From the NCBI RefSeq assembly GCF_021513155.1, contig NZ_CP090983.1:1892501-1956500 (forward strand): a stretch of 64,000 nucleotides of DNA. Reading direction: 5' to 3'. Below the pieces are notes generated by a model. The model was given only the letters and a program-made list of their open reading frames with translations. It was not told where the DNA came from and did no database searches. Source of the DNA: Jeotgalibaca sp. MA1X17-3 (GTDB lineage: Bacteria > Bacillota > Bacilli > Lactobacillales > Aerococcaceae). The position numbers were made by a program, and so were the translations under genes. Below, piece after piece: positions 17,663-26,139 of the stretch. Every line of letters starts with the position of its first letter. Position 1 is the stretch's first letter.

Positions 17663-18415
17663 TTATAGTGCAGGTGGATTTTTTTCGGTTTCGTCGTAAT
17701 CTGGATCGACATCTTTTGCCCCTTCACCTTTTTCGACTGCTTCCGTATCCATTCCAAATGGATCTTTTGAAACACGGTCCATTGATTCATCTGCAACTGG
17801 ATGAGATACATTTTTATCTACTAAAATCTGACTCGGCTTCTCATTATCAGAAGTCACATCTTTTTCTGCTTTTCTGGAATGATTTTCTACATCACCTGTT
17901 GAAATGTCATTTCCACTTGCCCAGTCTGGTTGCGCACTTTTCTTTTGATCGTCTACTGGTTGATTATTTTTTTCTTGATCCATTATATCTTCCTCCTCAT
18001 CTATGATTCCATCACGAACCATAAATTCTGAATGTTCTACATGGGCCGGTGGCGCCGCATCTACTAATAGTAAATATTCACCGTTATCGAGTGCTTCTTC
18101 AAAACGTTCATATGTATCGCTGTCGATTCCATAGTCTTCAAAGAGTTTTTCTTCATCAACCTCTTCAACTTCTTCAGTGGAATCATCTTCATCCATTTCA
18201 ACTGTGAAAAATGAAACGATGCGGTCCCACAAGGAATCCTCCTGATCGCTAGTAACCACTACATCTACTTTTGTATCTTCTTCTAGTCTGTGTCCTTCTT
18301 CTTCCCGCGTGATAACTAATAATTGTTTAGCAGAATATCCTTCAGCTAGCATATCATTAATAGCAACCAACATGCGTTGGTAATCTGCAAACGTTCCTTC
18401 TATTCTTTTATTCAA
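17663..18415 (-). CDS. General stress protein 17M-like (YflT domain) with acidic tail
   Basis: The first 130 or so residues resemble the YflT/general stress protein 17M domain (RIEGTFADYQRMLVAINDMLAEGYSAKQLLVI ... FEEALDNGEYLLLVD). The rest is a highly charged, probably disordered tail rich in Asp, Glu and Lys with no recognised domain. The frame starts at 18439, but AGAAGGGAG stands 9 bases before the TTG at 18415, which I take as the start (about 250 residues). Cytoplasmic; role in stress is by family only. Confidence 0.75.
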   Translation of the reverse strand: MNKRIEGTFADYQRMLVAINDMLAEGYSAKQLLVITREEEGHRLEEDTKVDVVVTSDQEDSLWDRIVSFFTVEMDEDDSTEEVEEVDEEKLFEDYGIDSDTYERFEEALDNGEYLLLVDAAPPAHVEHSEFMVRDGIIDEEEDIMDQEKNNQPVDDQKKSAQPDWASGNDISTGDVENHSRKAEKDVTSDNEKPSQILVDKNVSHPVADESMDRVSKDPFGMDTEAVEKGEGAKDVDPDYDETEKNPPAL

Positions 18416-18511
18416 ATACAAGCACTCCCTTCTAGTCAATTGTTATATTCATTTTAAGGGAGTATTAGATAAATAACAAATAATAACCATTTTTAGAATA
18501 AGTGACCATCT

Positions 18512-19510
18512 CTAGTCATGCATTCTTTTTTTCTTTTTTATTAAAAAATAATTTTGATTAAATGATTCTTTTATATCATCGTAAGCAGGATTTTCTTTGA
18601 TAATTTGTTCTTTTAAAAAAGTCTTTAATGAAAATTTTTGTACATGATCAAACCACTCTACCCAAGGCAAAGCATATTTATTGGATTCATATTTAACTAC
18701 TTGCTGATTGAGAATACTATCTGGATTGAAGGTCTGTTTTTTCACAACTTCATACCCCAAAGCATGACTAATTTTAAAATAATAGTGATGTTGTTTGGAA
18801 TAGGATTCTACTGCAGAGCGCAAGTTTTTATCAAAGGTTTTGTAACGAATATGCATATTAAACGTATGTCGGTTATCAAAAAATAATTTAATTTTTTCAT
18901 TTTCTTTCGGAACTTTTTCATATCCAATTAGATGACTGAGGTTAATCCAAGAAACAGCTTGTTTACTAGGTCCATTGACTGGCATAAAACATGCATTACC
19001 ATAAATATAAGGCTGACAATGACAAGTTTTCCCTTCTAAAATACTAATGAGGTTGCGCATATGCTCATACTTTAAACCTAACTTAGAAAAAATACGGTTT
19101 GTAACAGAATTACTGCTTTCGTTTGATTTTAAAATAAGTCCATCTTGATAGAAAGCTAGTGTTTGAAAGCAACTACTAATATTATATTCTGGAATATGAA
19201 TAATACAAAAAAGACCAGAATCAATTGGAATCTCCTCCGCATAAACTGCAGCGTCTAAATAAAGCTGAACATCTTCTCGTCCTCGAATAATAAAGGGAAT
19301 AATAGCGTGCCGTGTTTCTGAGTATCCTTGTGAGTTTAAATAACTTTCTTGAATTTTATGAACCATCATTTCTCTTGAATCATAATAGTAAGCGCCTTCA
19401 TTTTCTGGAATTAGAATCTTTTCTCTGGTTAATTTTTCTTGTTTCTCTTTGTTGAGTAGTTGAGGTGAGTCTTTTTCCATTTGATTTTCTGCTTCTGAAT
19501 CGTTTCTCAT
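18512..19510 (-). CDS. comK: ComK family competence transcription factor, extended form
   Basis: A 332-residue protein whose central part, about residues 130-250, aligns by eye with Bacillus ComK: PYIYGNACFMPVNGPSK then WINLSHLIGYE corresponds to ComK IFLFPTLSSTRP and WISHVHV, and KLFFDNRHTFNMHIRYKTF to VTFSNGKTMELPISYNSF. Bacillus ComK is 192 residues; here about 100 extra residues precede and about 80 follow the core. AGAGGAGGT stands before the ATG. It is transcribed away from a sigma-70-like gene 300 bases to the right. By family it would activate DNA-uptake genes; target range here is unknown. Confidence 0.8.
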   Translation of the reverse strand: MRNDSEAENQMEKDSPQLLNKEKQEKLTREKILIPENEGAYYYDSREMMVHKIQESYLNSQGYSETRHAIIPFIIRGREDVQLYLDAAVYAEEIPIDSGLFCIIHIPEYNISSCFQTLAFYQDGLILKSNESSNSVTNRIFSKLGLKYEHMRNLISILEGKTCHCQPYIYGNACFMPVNGPSKQAVSWINLSHLIGYEKVPKENEKIKLFFDNRHTFNMHIRYKTFDKNLRSAVESYSKQHHYYFKISHALGYEVVKKQTFNPDSILNQQVVKYESNKYALPWVEWFDHVQKFSLKTFLKEQIIKENPAYDDIKESFNQNYFLIKKKKRMHD

Positions 19511-19708
19511 TAAATACCTCCTCTTTTTATTATGAATAATATACCAATATTTCTCACTTTTTACATTAGTTTTTGTTCATTATTTCACACTATTTAAAAC
19601 TTTATCTATTATGGGAAATTTTTAAGTTTTTTTGCTATATTTATCCCTTTTCATGACAAGAAAACATATTTGATTCCTTTCCGCTTCTTTTCTAATCCTT
19701 TTAGTGAT

Positions 19709-19737
19709 TTGTAGAAAACTGTTTTCCTGAGTATATT
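19709..19737 (+). promoter_or_regulatory. Promoter of the sigma-like gene with palindromic spacer
   Basis: TTGTAG and TATATT are separated by exactly 17 bases. The spacer contains GAAAACTGTTTTC (from 19714), a perfect palindrome covering the space between the two elements, as expected for a repressor or ComK-type AT-box site (AAAA-N-TTTT). Confidence 0.45.
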
Positions 19738-19743
19738 TTGGAC

Positions 19744-19777
19744 GATAATATTATCCGAAAAAAACTGAGATCTCAGT
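19744..19777. promoter_or_regulatory. Two perfect palindromes upstream of the sigma-like gene
   Basis: GATAATATTATC at 19744-19755 and ACTGAGATCTCAGT at 19764-19777 are perfect 12- and 14-base palindromes just downstream of the putative promoter. The remaining part of the 300-base divergent region (19511-19708) is AT-rich and shows nothing else I can name. Confidence 0.5.
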
Positions 19778-19810
19778 AACTTCACACTACCATCACCCGG
19801 AAAGGAATCG

Positions 19811-20356
19811 ATGACAATGAGAACGCTTACTGAACCAACTATGAATCAACTATTATCCCAATATAATGGGGTTATTTATCAAGCAATGAAACAAACTGGA
19901 ATTTATAAACCCTCCCCTGACTTTGAGGATTTCTATCAAACTGGCTGCATGAAACTATTTGAGGCTTATCAAAGCTGTTCAGAGGATCCCTTATCTGAAG
20001 AACATCGGTACCAGTTTGTAAAATATAGTGGTCAAAAATTACGCTGGGCCTTTTTAGATGAGAAGCGCAAAGAAAAAATTCACACCGAGCGAACAGAATT
20101 TGACTCGCAAGAACAGCTAGAACATGTTCCCTCTTTTGAATACTTTGAAGTAGAGTTAGAATTCCAAGAACAAGTAAGACAACTAATTCATTGTTTAACC
20201 ACTCGAGAACTACTTTTTTTACAAGAACGTTTTTATCTTGGCCTAACCATTACTGAAATTGCCAAAAAGCATGGTGTATCAAGAAAAACAGTTCATCAGT
20301 GGCGAAATAACTTACAAGAAAAAGCATCTTTTTTACGAGAAAAGAATATTTATTAA
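19811..20356 (+). CDS. Sigma-70 family RNA polymerase sigma factor (ComX/SigH-like)
   Basis: A 181-residue small sigma factor. Region 2 is at about residues 25-90 (DFEDFYQTGCMKLFEAYQSC ... YSGQKLRWAFLDEKRKEK) and region 4 ends the protein with a clear helix-turn-helix, LTITEIAKKHGVSRKTVHQW. The size and architecture are those of ComX/SigH-like or phage-type sigma factors. AAAGGA lies 4 bases before the ATG at 19811 and 10 before a second ATG at 19817, so the start is uncertain by two codons. It faces away from comK and leads into DUF1659, DUF2922 and amidase genes. Confidence 0.8.
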   Translation: MTMRTLTEPTMNQLLSQYNGVIYQAMKQTGIYKPSPDFEDFYQTGCMKLFEAYQSCSEDPLSEEHRYQFVKYSGQKLRWAFLDEKRKEKIHTERTEFDSQEQLEHVPSFEYFEVELEFQEQVRQLIHCLTTRELLFLQERFYLGLTITEIAKKHGVSRKTVHQWRNNLQEKASFLREKNIY

Positions 20357-20443
20357 TAAATAAGGTAACACTTTTGAAAGTCAATTCGTTGTTATAAGTG
20401 TAGGCGGTCATGACAACTACAAAAACACTAGGAGGAATGCATA

Positions 20444-20650
20444 ATGTTAAAACAATGGGAGCAAGCAAACGTAGAACTGTACTTTAATGATTTTGAGAAT
20501 GAAAAGGAAGTAAAACAAAGTTTCTCTAGTCTAAAAGAAAACGTAACACCAGAACAAATCGGAAGTTTCCAAGATGCGGTTTCCAGCTTAATTAAGCTAC
20601 CAGCTGCAGATGTTATCGTCGTCGAAAAACATCGTTATTTGAAAGCCTAA
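20444..20650 (+). CDS. DUF1659 domain protein
   Basis: A 68-residue protein of the DUF1659 family, recognised from the C-terminal block FQDAVSSLIKLPAADVIVVEKHRY. No membrane segment or signal. AGGAGG stands before the ATG with an ideal gap. It is followed 58 bases later by a DUF2922 gene; the two families commonly occur side by side in Firmicutes, and their function is unknown. Confidence 0.85.
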   Translation: MLKQWEQANVELYFNDFENEKEVKQSFSSLKENVTPEQIGSFQDAVSSLIKLPAADVIVVEKHRYLKA

Positions 20651-20708
20651 CATAGCTTCATTACAACTAGCTTAACTTTTATAAACATAAACCAAGGAGG
20701 AATTAATA

Positions 20709-20939
20709 ATGGACACAACTTTAACACTAGAAATGAAATTCGGTACTGCTGATGGAAAAATTAAAAATCTGACGATCAAAAATCCTAAATCAGGGTTAAC
20801 ATCAGAAAATGTTCAGCCGGCAATGGAAACCATCATCGGTCTAAATGCTTTTGAAATCAAAGGGATCAATCCTTATGCAGCTCTAGGTAGCGCACGTTAT
20901 GTAGAACGCACCGTTACTGACGTATTTGCTGCTGAATAA
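20709..20939 (+). CDS. DUF2922 domain protein
   Basis: A 76-residue protein of the DUF2922 family: an N-terminal TLTLEMKFGTADGKIKNLTI strand pair, then NPKSGLTSENVQPAMETII and a C-terminal GSARYVERTVTDVF. AAGGAGGAATTAATA precedes the ATG. It pairs with the DUF1659 gene and is closed by a terminator. No known function. Confidence 0.85.
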   Translation: MDTTLTLEMKFGTADGKIKNLTIKNPKSGLTSENVQPAMETIIGLNAFEIKGINPYAALGSARYVERTVTDVFAAE

Positions 20940-20952
20940 AAATGATTCTATG

Positions 20953-20981
20953 AAGGCCGGGATTATTCCTGGTCTTTTTTT
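20953..20981 (+). terminator. Terminator after DUF2922
   Basis: AGGCCGGGA pairs (with two G-T wobbles) with TCCTGGTCT and is followed by seven T. The amidase 30 bases further may be read by leak-through or its own promoter. Confidence 0.75.
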
Positions 20982-21010
20982 AAAACATTATTTTAAAGAG
21001 GAGAATGCTT

Positions 21011-21694
21011 ATGTCATATCCAATCGAAAAAAGTCTCTTAAATATTTATCAAGCGGACCTTTATAAATCTCTATTCATTATTGCTCACGAATCAGGAAAT
21101 CCTAATAACGTTGGTACAAATAGTTTGAATAATGAAATTGCTTATATGAAACGCAACTACTCCAATGCTTTCGTTTCACATTGGGTAGGAGCAGGAGGAA
21201 AAATTGTTCAAATTGCTAAAACTGGTAAAATTCAATGGGGTGCTGGACCTAAAGCGAATCCTTATGCCTATGCTCAAGTAGAATTAGCCCGGACAAATAA
21301 CCGAACACAATTCCAAAAAGATTATGCTGCTTACGTATGGTTATTGCGTCAATTAGCTCAAGAAGCTAACCTTCCTTGCACATTAAATAGCGGAACTTCT
21401 TTAACATCACCTGGAATCAAAACCCATGCATGGATTTCTCGTTATTTAGGTGGCACAGATCATGTAGATCCCGATGATTATTTAGCTAGTTGGGGAGTAA
21501 GTATGACTCAGTTTAAAAAAGATATTGAAGCAGCAAAGGCCCCTACTTACTTATTACATCTAGTAGTCAGAGGAGACACTCTTTGGGCTCTTTCTAGAAA
21601 GCATCACATGACGGTCGCAGAATTAAAAGCATTGAATCATTTAAAATCAGATTTAATTCTAATTGGACAAGTTCTGAAAGTGAAAGCCTTGTAA
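21011..21694 (+). CDS. N-acetylmuramoyl-L-alanine amidase (Amidase_2) with LysM, leaderless
   Basis: About 227 residues. The Amidase_2 domain (about 1-165) has LFIIAHESGNP and HAWISRYLGGTDHVDPDDY with zinc-ligand histidines and AFVSHWVGAGGKIVQIA between; it should cut the amide between MurNAc and the stem peptide. A short linker leads to a C-terminal LysM (HLVVRGDTLWALSRKHHM). There is no signal peptide, which is endolysin-like. Start: AGAGGAG touches the ATG at 21005 but is 7 bases from the ATG at 21011, chosen here. It lies behind the sigma/DUF1659/DUF2922 genes. Confidence 0.87.
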   Translation: MSYPIEKSLLNIYQADLYKSLFIIAHESGNPNNVGTNSLNNEIAYMKRNYSNAFVSHWVGAGGKIVQIAKTGKIQWGAGPKANPYAYAQVELARTNNRTQFQKDYAAYVWLLRQLAQEANLPCTLNSGTSLTSPGIKTHAWISRYLGGTDHVDPDDYLASWGVSMTQFKKDIEAAKAPTYLLHLVVRGDTLWALSRKHHMTVAELKALNHLKSDLILIGQVLKVKAL

Positions 21695-21719
21695 ATTAGA
21701 AAAGAGAGCGGGAGAAAAG

Positions 21720-21746
21720 GCTGGGGCAAAAGTCCTAGCTTTTTTT
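21720..21746 (+). terminator. Amidase terminator
   Basis: AGCT-GGGGC-AAAA-GTCCT-AGCT style stem with G-T wobbles and a run of seven T, just after the amidase stop. Confidence 0.65.
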
Positions 21747-21753
21747 AATTGTT

Positions 21754-22008
21754 TTAATACGTATGTCGAGAATAGGTTAGGTTCAAAAAATTCGTATCTA
21801 GGAATTCACGGAATAGTTTTTGTTTTTCCACTGGAGAACCAAATTCTACTGCTTCAAAAAAACGTAAACAACACATATAAAAATGCGTTGTATCCTCTTT
21901 CTCTTCAAAGATATATTCCTCCGCAATGTATGATTCGTTCAAATAGTGAAAGACCACACCTTTTCCTTCCTCTGTAAAATCCATTGCTAAAAATTCATTG
22001 GTGTACAT
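21754..22008 (-). CDS. Small protein of unknown function
   Basis: 84 residues, not recognised. It is acidic and aromatic-rich (VVFHYLNESYIAEEYIFEE), with no signal peptide or membrane segment. AGAGGAGG before the ATG is a strong ribosome site, which is the main support that it is real. It is on the same strand as rloB/rloA, 141 bases downstream of rloB, so it may be a late member of that transcript or independent. Confidence 0.6.
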   Translation of the reverse strand: MYTNEFLAMDFTEEGKGVVFHYLNESYIAEEYIFEEKEDTTHFYMCCLRFFEAVEFGSPVEKQKLFREFLDTNFLNLTYSRHTY

Positions 22009-22149
22009 GAATATACCTCCTCTTTTTTGAGAGTCTACCTATAAAGTACGCAGAACCTCTCTATTATTTTTATTTATTTTGCTAGCTATATTTAATCAAA
22101 CCTATGCTAGTCATACTCGTCTTTTAAGCCTGTTTACTTACTCATGAAC

Positions 22150-22761
22150 CTAATCTATTATATGACGATTCAATTCCTCTACAAGCTGAAAAACAGTCGT
22201 TGAAGGATTGTCTTTGGCAGGAGAGTGGCTTCGGTTTTGATATAGAATTTTTGCATTTTTAAGAGCCATTGGTTGTCTTTCTTTCAATAAACGATATAAA
22301 TGAGGAATATTTTTTTTATAACGAAAACCCATTTTTTTAGTGAGAATACTTGAATAACGATATCGACTAATCGGCCTGGTTATTAATTGATAATGTAAGA
22401 CATACCACAATTCAAAAGCTTCATTACTATAAGCAACTCGAAACCCTTCTTGGTAATGAGTTTGACAATAGTTGATTGCTTGATTAAAACTGTCGGCTGA
22501 AAAAGAGTCTTTGTCAAATACTAACCAAACTTCATCAAACTGATCTTGACGTTGTTGTAAAATACCTTCCGCATATCGAACAAGTGATAACGTATTCCGT
22601 CCAGTTCCTACAATTTCAACTTTTGCTGATAAAACAGGAAAACTGCGAAAATAATTTGGTTCTGTCTTGGTTCCTTCACAGACAATTAAAAAGGTTTTCT
22701 TCGGCAGTCGAGTAGCTACTTTTCGTTGATAATCTTTTTTCTTCTGCTTATTCCTCGGCAT
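22150..22761 (-). CDS. rloB: RloB-like protein (AbiLii-type)
   Basis: A 203-residue RloB family protein. The motifs CEGTKTEPNYF, VWLVFDKDSF and SNEAFELWYVLHY give a Toprim-like set (Glu in the first, DxD in the second, NEAFELW in the third) suggesting a nuclease core, though no activity is proven for the family here. The N-terminus is very basic. It overlaps the end of the rloA ATPase gene by 14 bases, so the two are translated together. RloA/RloB pairs correspond to AbiL abortive-infection systems of Lactococcus. Confidence 0.87.
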   Translation of the reverse strand: MPRNKQKKKDYQRKVATRLPKKTFLIVCEGTKTEPNYFRSFPVLSAKVEIVGTGRNTLSLVRYAEGILQQRQDQFDEVWLVFDKDSFSADSFNQAINYCQTHYQEGFRVAYSNEAFELWYVLHYQLITRPISRYRYSSILTKKMGFRYKKNIPHLYRLLKERQPMALKNAKILYQNRSHSPAKDNPSTTVFQLVEELNRHIID

Positions 22762-23974
22762 TGTCTACCCACCAATCTGTAGGAGGCACAAAGGGAATCG
22801 CTCCATACTTTCCATTAAGATAGTTTTGATAAAACTGAAAACTATTTTTGCGTTCGTGCTCATCGAATTGAAATTCAACTAAAGAAGTTAATTCACTCCT
22901 GCCATTCTTTTTCTTTTCGACAAACCACACTTGGTCCCTCCGAAACAAATCACTTCTTAAGTTAGAAATATCATGGGTTGAAAATACTAATTGTGCCCCT
23001 TTTTGGTTAAATTCTCCACGAAATAAATCCAGTACATAACAAGTCATCATCGGATGGAAACTTTGATCCATTTCATCAATAAGTAACAAACTACCGGTTT
23101 CTAACGCTTCGATAATGGGACCAGCGACTGCTAGTAGCTTGACGGTTCCAGCCGACTCTACATCATGAAAGAGAAATCCTTCTTGAAATGGTTTCAAGCT
23201 CCCATCTAATTGTTTTTTTAATTTGATTACGAAAAAGCGTTCTGTTTTTATTCCTGTTTTAGAATCATAATTTTTACGTATGATTAAATCATGAATAGAC
23301 GGATCTGCAACTTGAAGAATTTCTAGTAAGTTATGTTTATATTTTTTTAAATGAAGCTTGGCTATTAAATTGGTTAGGCTAACAGCATTCGTATCCATAA
23401 TAATCTGTATACTTTTAAACCAAGCTTTCATAAAAGAAATAACCGGGAGTTCTGTTAGGTTCCTAAATAAGTCCGCTAGTAGTAAACGATTGGAGACTAG
23501 TTTATCGGAGTCAACAAAAGAAAGCCACGTACCTTCTACCATGCCTTCTTCTTTTGTGCGACGAAAGTAAGGAATGGATTTTGCGCCTTCTTCATAAAGA
23601 TATTCTTCTATGATTTCGGAGCGATTCACATAAAAACCATACCGATAGAGGACTCCTTCTAAAATAAAACTGGTTTCTAGTAACGTATCTTCCAATTCCA
23701 TCTTTGCATCCAAATGAAATGGTTTTATTTTATCTAACCACTCTTGTTCCATTCCCTTTTCTAACAATACTCCCTCTTGAATCAACGCTAAGGATTTCAA
23801 CAGATTACTTTTGCCACTTGCATTTGCTCCATATATGGCACTAACTTTACAAATTGGAAAAATATTGGTTTGCGCTACGGTTCCTGGATGTTCTGGAATT
23901 GAACTAGCAACCATCGAAAAAACAGACTCTTCTTGAAAAGAATAAAAATTCTCTACCACAAGTTCTATCAGCAT
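22748..23974 (-). CDS. rloA: RloA-like AAA-family ATPase (AbiLi-type)
   Basis: About 408 residues of an ABC/AAA-type ATPase. Walker A is YGANASGKSN (residues 48-57), a large insertion follows, then Walker B SLLLIDEMDQSFHP and a switch motif VFSTHDISNL. The start MLIELVVENFYSFQEES is the typical opening of this family; AAAAGGGGTGG precedes the ATG at 23974, while the longer frame to 24049 crosses the upstream terminator. With RloB it forms a predicted two-gene phage-defence unit in which the ATPase likely controls the nuclease-like partner. Confidence 0.87.
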   Translation of the reverse strand: MLIELVVENFYSFQEESVFSMVASSIPEHPGTVAQTNIFPICKVSAIYGANASGKSNLLKSLALIQEGVLLEKGMEQEWLDKIKPFHLDAKMELEDTLLETSFILEGVLYRYGFYVNRSEIIEEYLYEEGAKSIPYFRRTKEEGMVEGTWLSFVDSDKLVSNRLLLADLFRNLTELPVISFMKAWFKSIQIIMDTNAVSLTNLIAKLHLKKYKHNLLEILQVADPSIHDLIIRKNYDSKTGIKTERFFVIKLKKQLDGSLKPFQEGFLFHDVESAGTVKLLAVAGPIIEALETGSLLLIDEMDQSFHPMMTCYVLDLFRGEFNQKGAQLVFSTHDISNLRSDLFRRDQVWFVEKKKNGRSELTSLVEFQFDEHERKNSFQFYQNYLNGKYGAIPFVPPTDWWVDNAEE

Positions 23975-24018
23975 GATGCCACCCCTTTTAAAGAAAGTAT
24001 AGCATAGCCCAAAGAAAA

Positions 24019-24050
24019 AGTGATTCAAGTCAACTAGCACTTGAATCACT
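24019..24050 (-). terminator. Neopullulanase terminator
   Basis: AGTGATTCAAGT and ACTTGAATCACT are perfect 12-base arms around 8 bases; on the minus strand TTTTTC follows. It separates the neopullulanase from rloA. Confidence 0.87.
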
Positions 24051-24125
24051 CTATTTTTGTAAAGTACGCAATTAAAATGCGTTTCCTTTATTTATTTTAC
24101 TTTTACCAAATTTGTTGTTTTCATT

Positions 24126-25928
24126 CTATTTGGCTTGTTTTTCCCAAAGAATGGTAAAGCCATTTGGTTCAATCATTGTTTTTTCAGATGTCGTAGTCGA
24201 TAAATGACTCAACAAAGTCTTTTGATTATCTGCTTGTGCCAACTCAAAGGATTTCTCCCCTTGATTAAAGTAAGCCAACATCAAATCGTCACCCAGTTCT
24301 CGTTTGAGCCCTACTACATTTTCCTCATCCAATAAAAGATTCCATTTCAAATTACCATAACTCAGTAACGGCTGGTAATCTTTACGAAACTGAATTAAGT
24401 CCTTCGTGAACGTAAGCATGTCATGGTCCTGCTTTTCTTCTTCCCAAACCATACAACGACGACATTGTGGATCCGCTCCTCCTGCCATCCCCACTTCTGT
24501 TCCATAATAAATGCAAGGAGAGCCATGCATCAAGAACATGAAGGCCATTGTCGATTTCACTAAATCTTTATCACCATTTGTCATTGTCAAAATGCGCGCA
24601 GTATCATGAGAGTCCAACATATTGAACATCGTTTCTTGCGTTTGTTTCCGGTATAACGTTAGTTGCTCATTTAAAAGGTACGCTAATTCTGTAGGCGTTG
24701 ATTTTTTCCCAACAAAAAAGTCGGTAATGTTCCCCACTAACGAATAATTCATCACTCCATGGAACTCATCCCCATTTAACCAACTACGTGAAGAAGTCCA
24801 AATTTCACCTAAAATATAAAAATCTGGTTTTACACTCAAGCAGCGTTGATTGAATTTCTTCCAGAAACTATGATCTACTTCATTGGCAACGTCCAAACGC
24901 CAACCATCAATATCGAATTCTTTAATCCAATACGTAGCGATATCTAGTAAATACTCTTGCACTTCTTCGTGATGAGTATTGATTTTAGGCATCATCGGAA
25001 CATAAGCATACGTTTCATACGGTAAGTCTTCCGCATGTGCATTGTACTCCAATCCTTTTGCCTGAATATCTGTCGCTTTTGGAACAGGGAATTCACGGAT
25101 ATGGAACCAGTCACGGTATTTAGAATCTTCTTGATATTCGGCTACATCGTTCCACTGACTGGAATGTGCTCCGATATGATTAAATACCGCATCCAACATA
25201 ATTCGCATACCACGACGATGAACCTCGTCAACAAACTGCTTGAATAATTCTTTATCCCCAAAAGCAGAATCGATTTGGTAGTAATCAGTCGTGTCGTATT
25301 TATGATTCGATGGAGCTTGGAAAATAGGCGTCATATAGATCCCATTGATTCCTAACTCTTCTAAATAATCTAGTTTCTGAATAATCCCTTCCAGATCTCC
25401 ACCATAAAAGTCAGTCGTAGTTAATTCTGCTTTACTATCCCATTCCAACGTGTTTTCTGGATCATTTTCTGGATTCCCATTTTTAAAACGTTCTGGGAAA
25501 ATTTGATACCAAATCGTTTTCTTGACCCAATCTGGCGCCTTAAAACGATCGGTTTCATGAAAATAAGGCAAGCGGAAGTAAGGACCTGAATTATTTAGAT
25601 GCTCTTCCTCATACGGAAATACCCCTTTGTCATTGTACAAAACATCGCTGCCATCTTTTCCATAAATATGAAATCCGTATGACATGCGTTTTACATACTC
25701 GTCCGTATCCATTAACCAATAGTCATGTAAATCAGTTGAAGCCAAATGCTCCATCGGGCTTTCGTTTAAATGCCAATTTTTTAAATGTAAATTAAAAGGA
25801 TCCCCTTGAATAAAGTTTACTTTGTCTACGTCCCCTTTTTTCGTACGTAGGCGAACATGAACGTGTCCCGGTGAATAGATATAACAATATTCACTCTCGG
25901 GACGATGATAAATTGCTGATTTTTCCAT
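24126..25928 (-). CDS. Neopullulanase / cyclomaltodextrinase (GH13_20)
   Basis: A 600-residue enzyme of the neopullulanase-cyclomaltodextrinase-maltogenic amylase group that opens cyclodextrins and cuts pullulan or maltodextrins. The N-terminal 120 residues form a CBM34-like domain (HVHVRLRTKKGDVDKV). The barrel carries Asp346 in GWRLDVANE (the DVANE form is typical of this group), Glu375 in ILGEIW and Asp442 in LDSHDTAR, with MLDAVFNHIG as region I. No signal peptide. It stands apart from the maltose operon but belongs to the same intracellular dextrin pathway. Confidence 0.91.
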   Translation of the reverse strand: MEKSAIYHRPESEYCYIYSPGHVHVRLRTKKGDVDKVNFIQGDPFNLHLKNWHLNESPMEHLASTDLHDYWLMDTDEYVKRMSYGFHIYGKDGSDVLYNDKGVFPYEEEHLNNSGPYFRLPYFHETDRFKAPDWVKKTIWYQIFPERFKNGNPENDPENTLEWDSKAELTTTDFYGGDLEGIIQKLDYLEELGINGIYMTPIFQAPSNHKYDTTDYYQIDSAFGDKELFKQFVDEVHRRGMRIMLDAVFNHIGAHSSQWNDVAEYQEDSKYRDWFHIREFPVPKATDIQAKGLEYNAHAEDLPYETYAYVPMMPKINTHHEEVQEYLLDIATYWIKEFDIDGWRLDVANEVDHSFWKKFNQRCLSVKPDFYILGEIWTSSRSWLNGDEFHGVMNYSLVGNITDFFVGKKSTPTELAYLLNEQLTLYRKQTQETMFNMLDSHDTARILTMTNGDKDLVKSTMAFMFLMHGSPCIYYGTEVGMAGGADPQCRRCMVWEEEKQDHDMLTFTKDLIQFRKDYQPLLSYGNLKWNLLLDEENVVGLKRELGDDLMLAYFNQGEKSFELAQADNQKTLLSHLSTTTSEKTMIEPNGFTILWEKQAK

Positions 25929-26139
25929 AAAATCTCCTCACTTATATATAAAAACTAATTGCGTCTCGTCTTGATACAATTGTCTATACTACACAGAGTT
26001 ACAAAGGAATTCAAGTGTTTTGCTTATATTCTTATAGGAAAGCCATCTCTCCACTCCTCTTCTAAAAGTTACCTGATAAATTAACGCAATCGAGCAGTTG
26101 TTGCGCACTTTAGCAGTAGGAGGAAAAAGGAGGACGACT

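Noticed and set aside
20953..21694. Prophage remnant
   Set aside because: Only the amidase is phage-like; no integrase, holin, terminase or tail genes are nearby.
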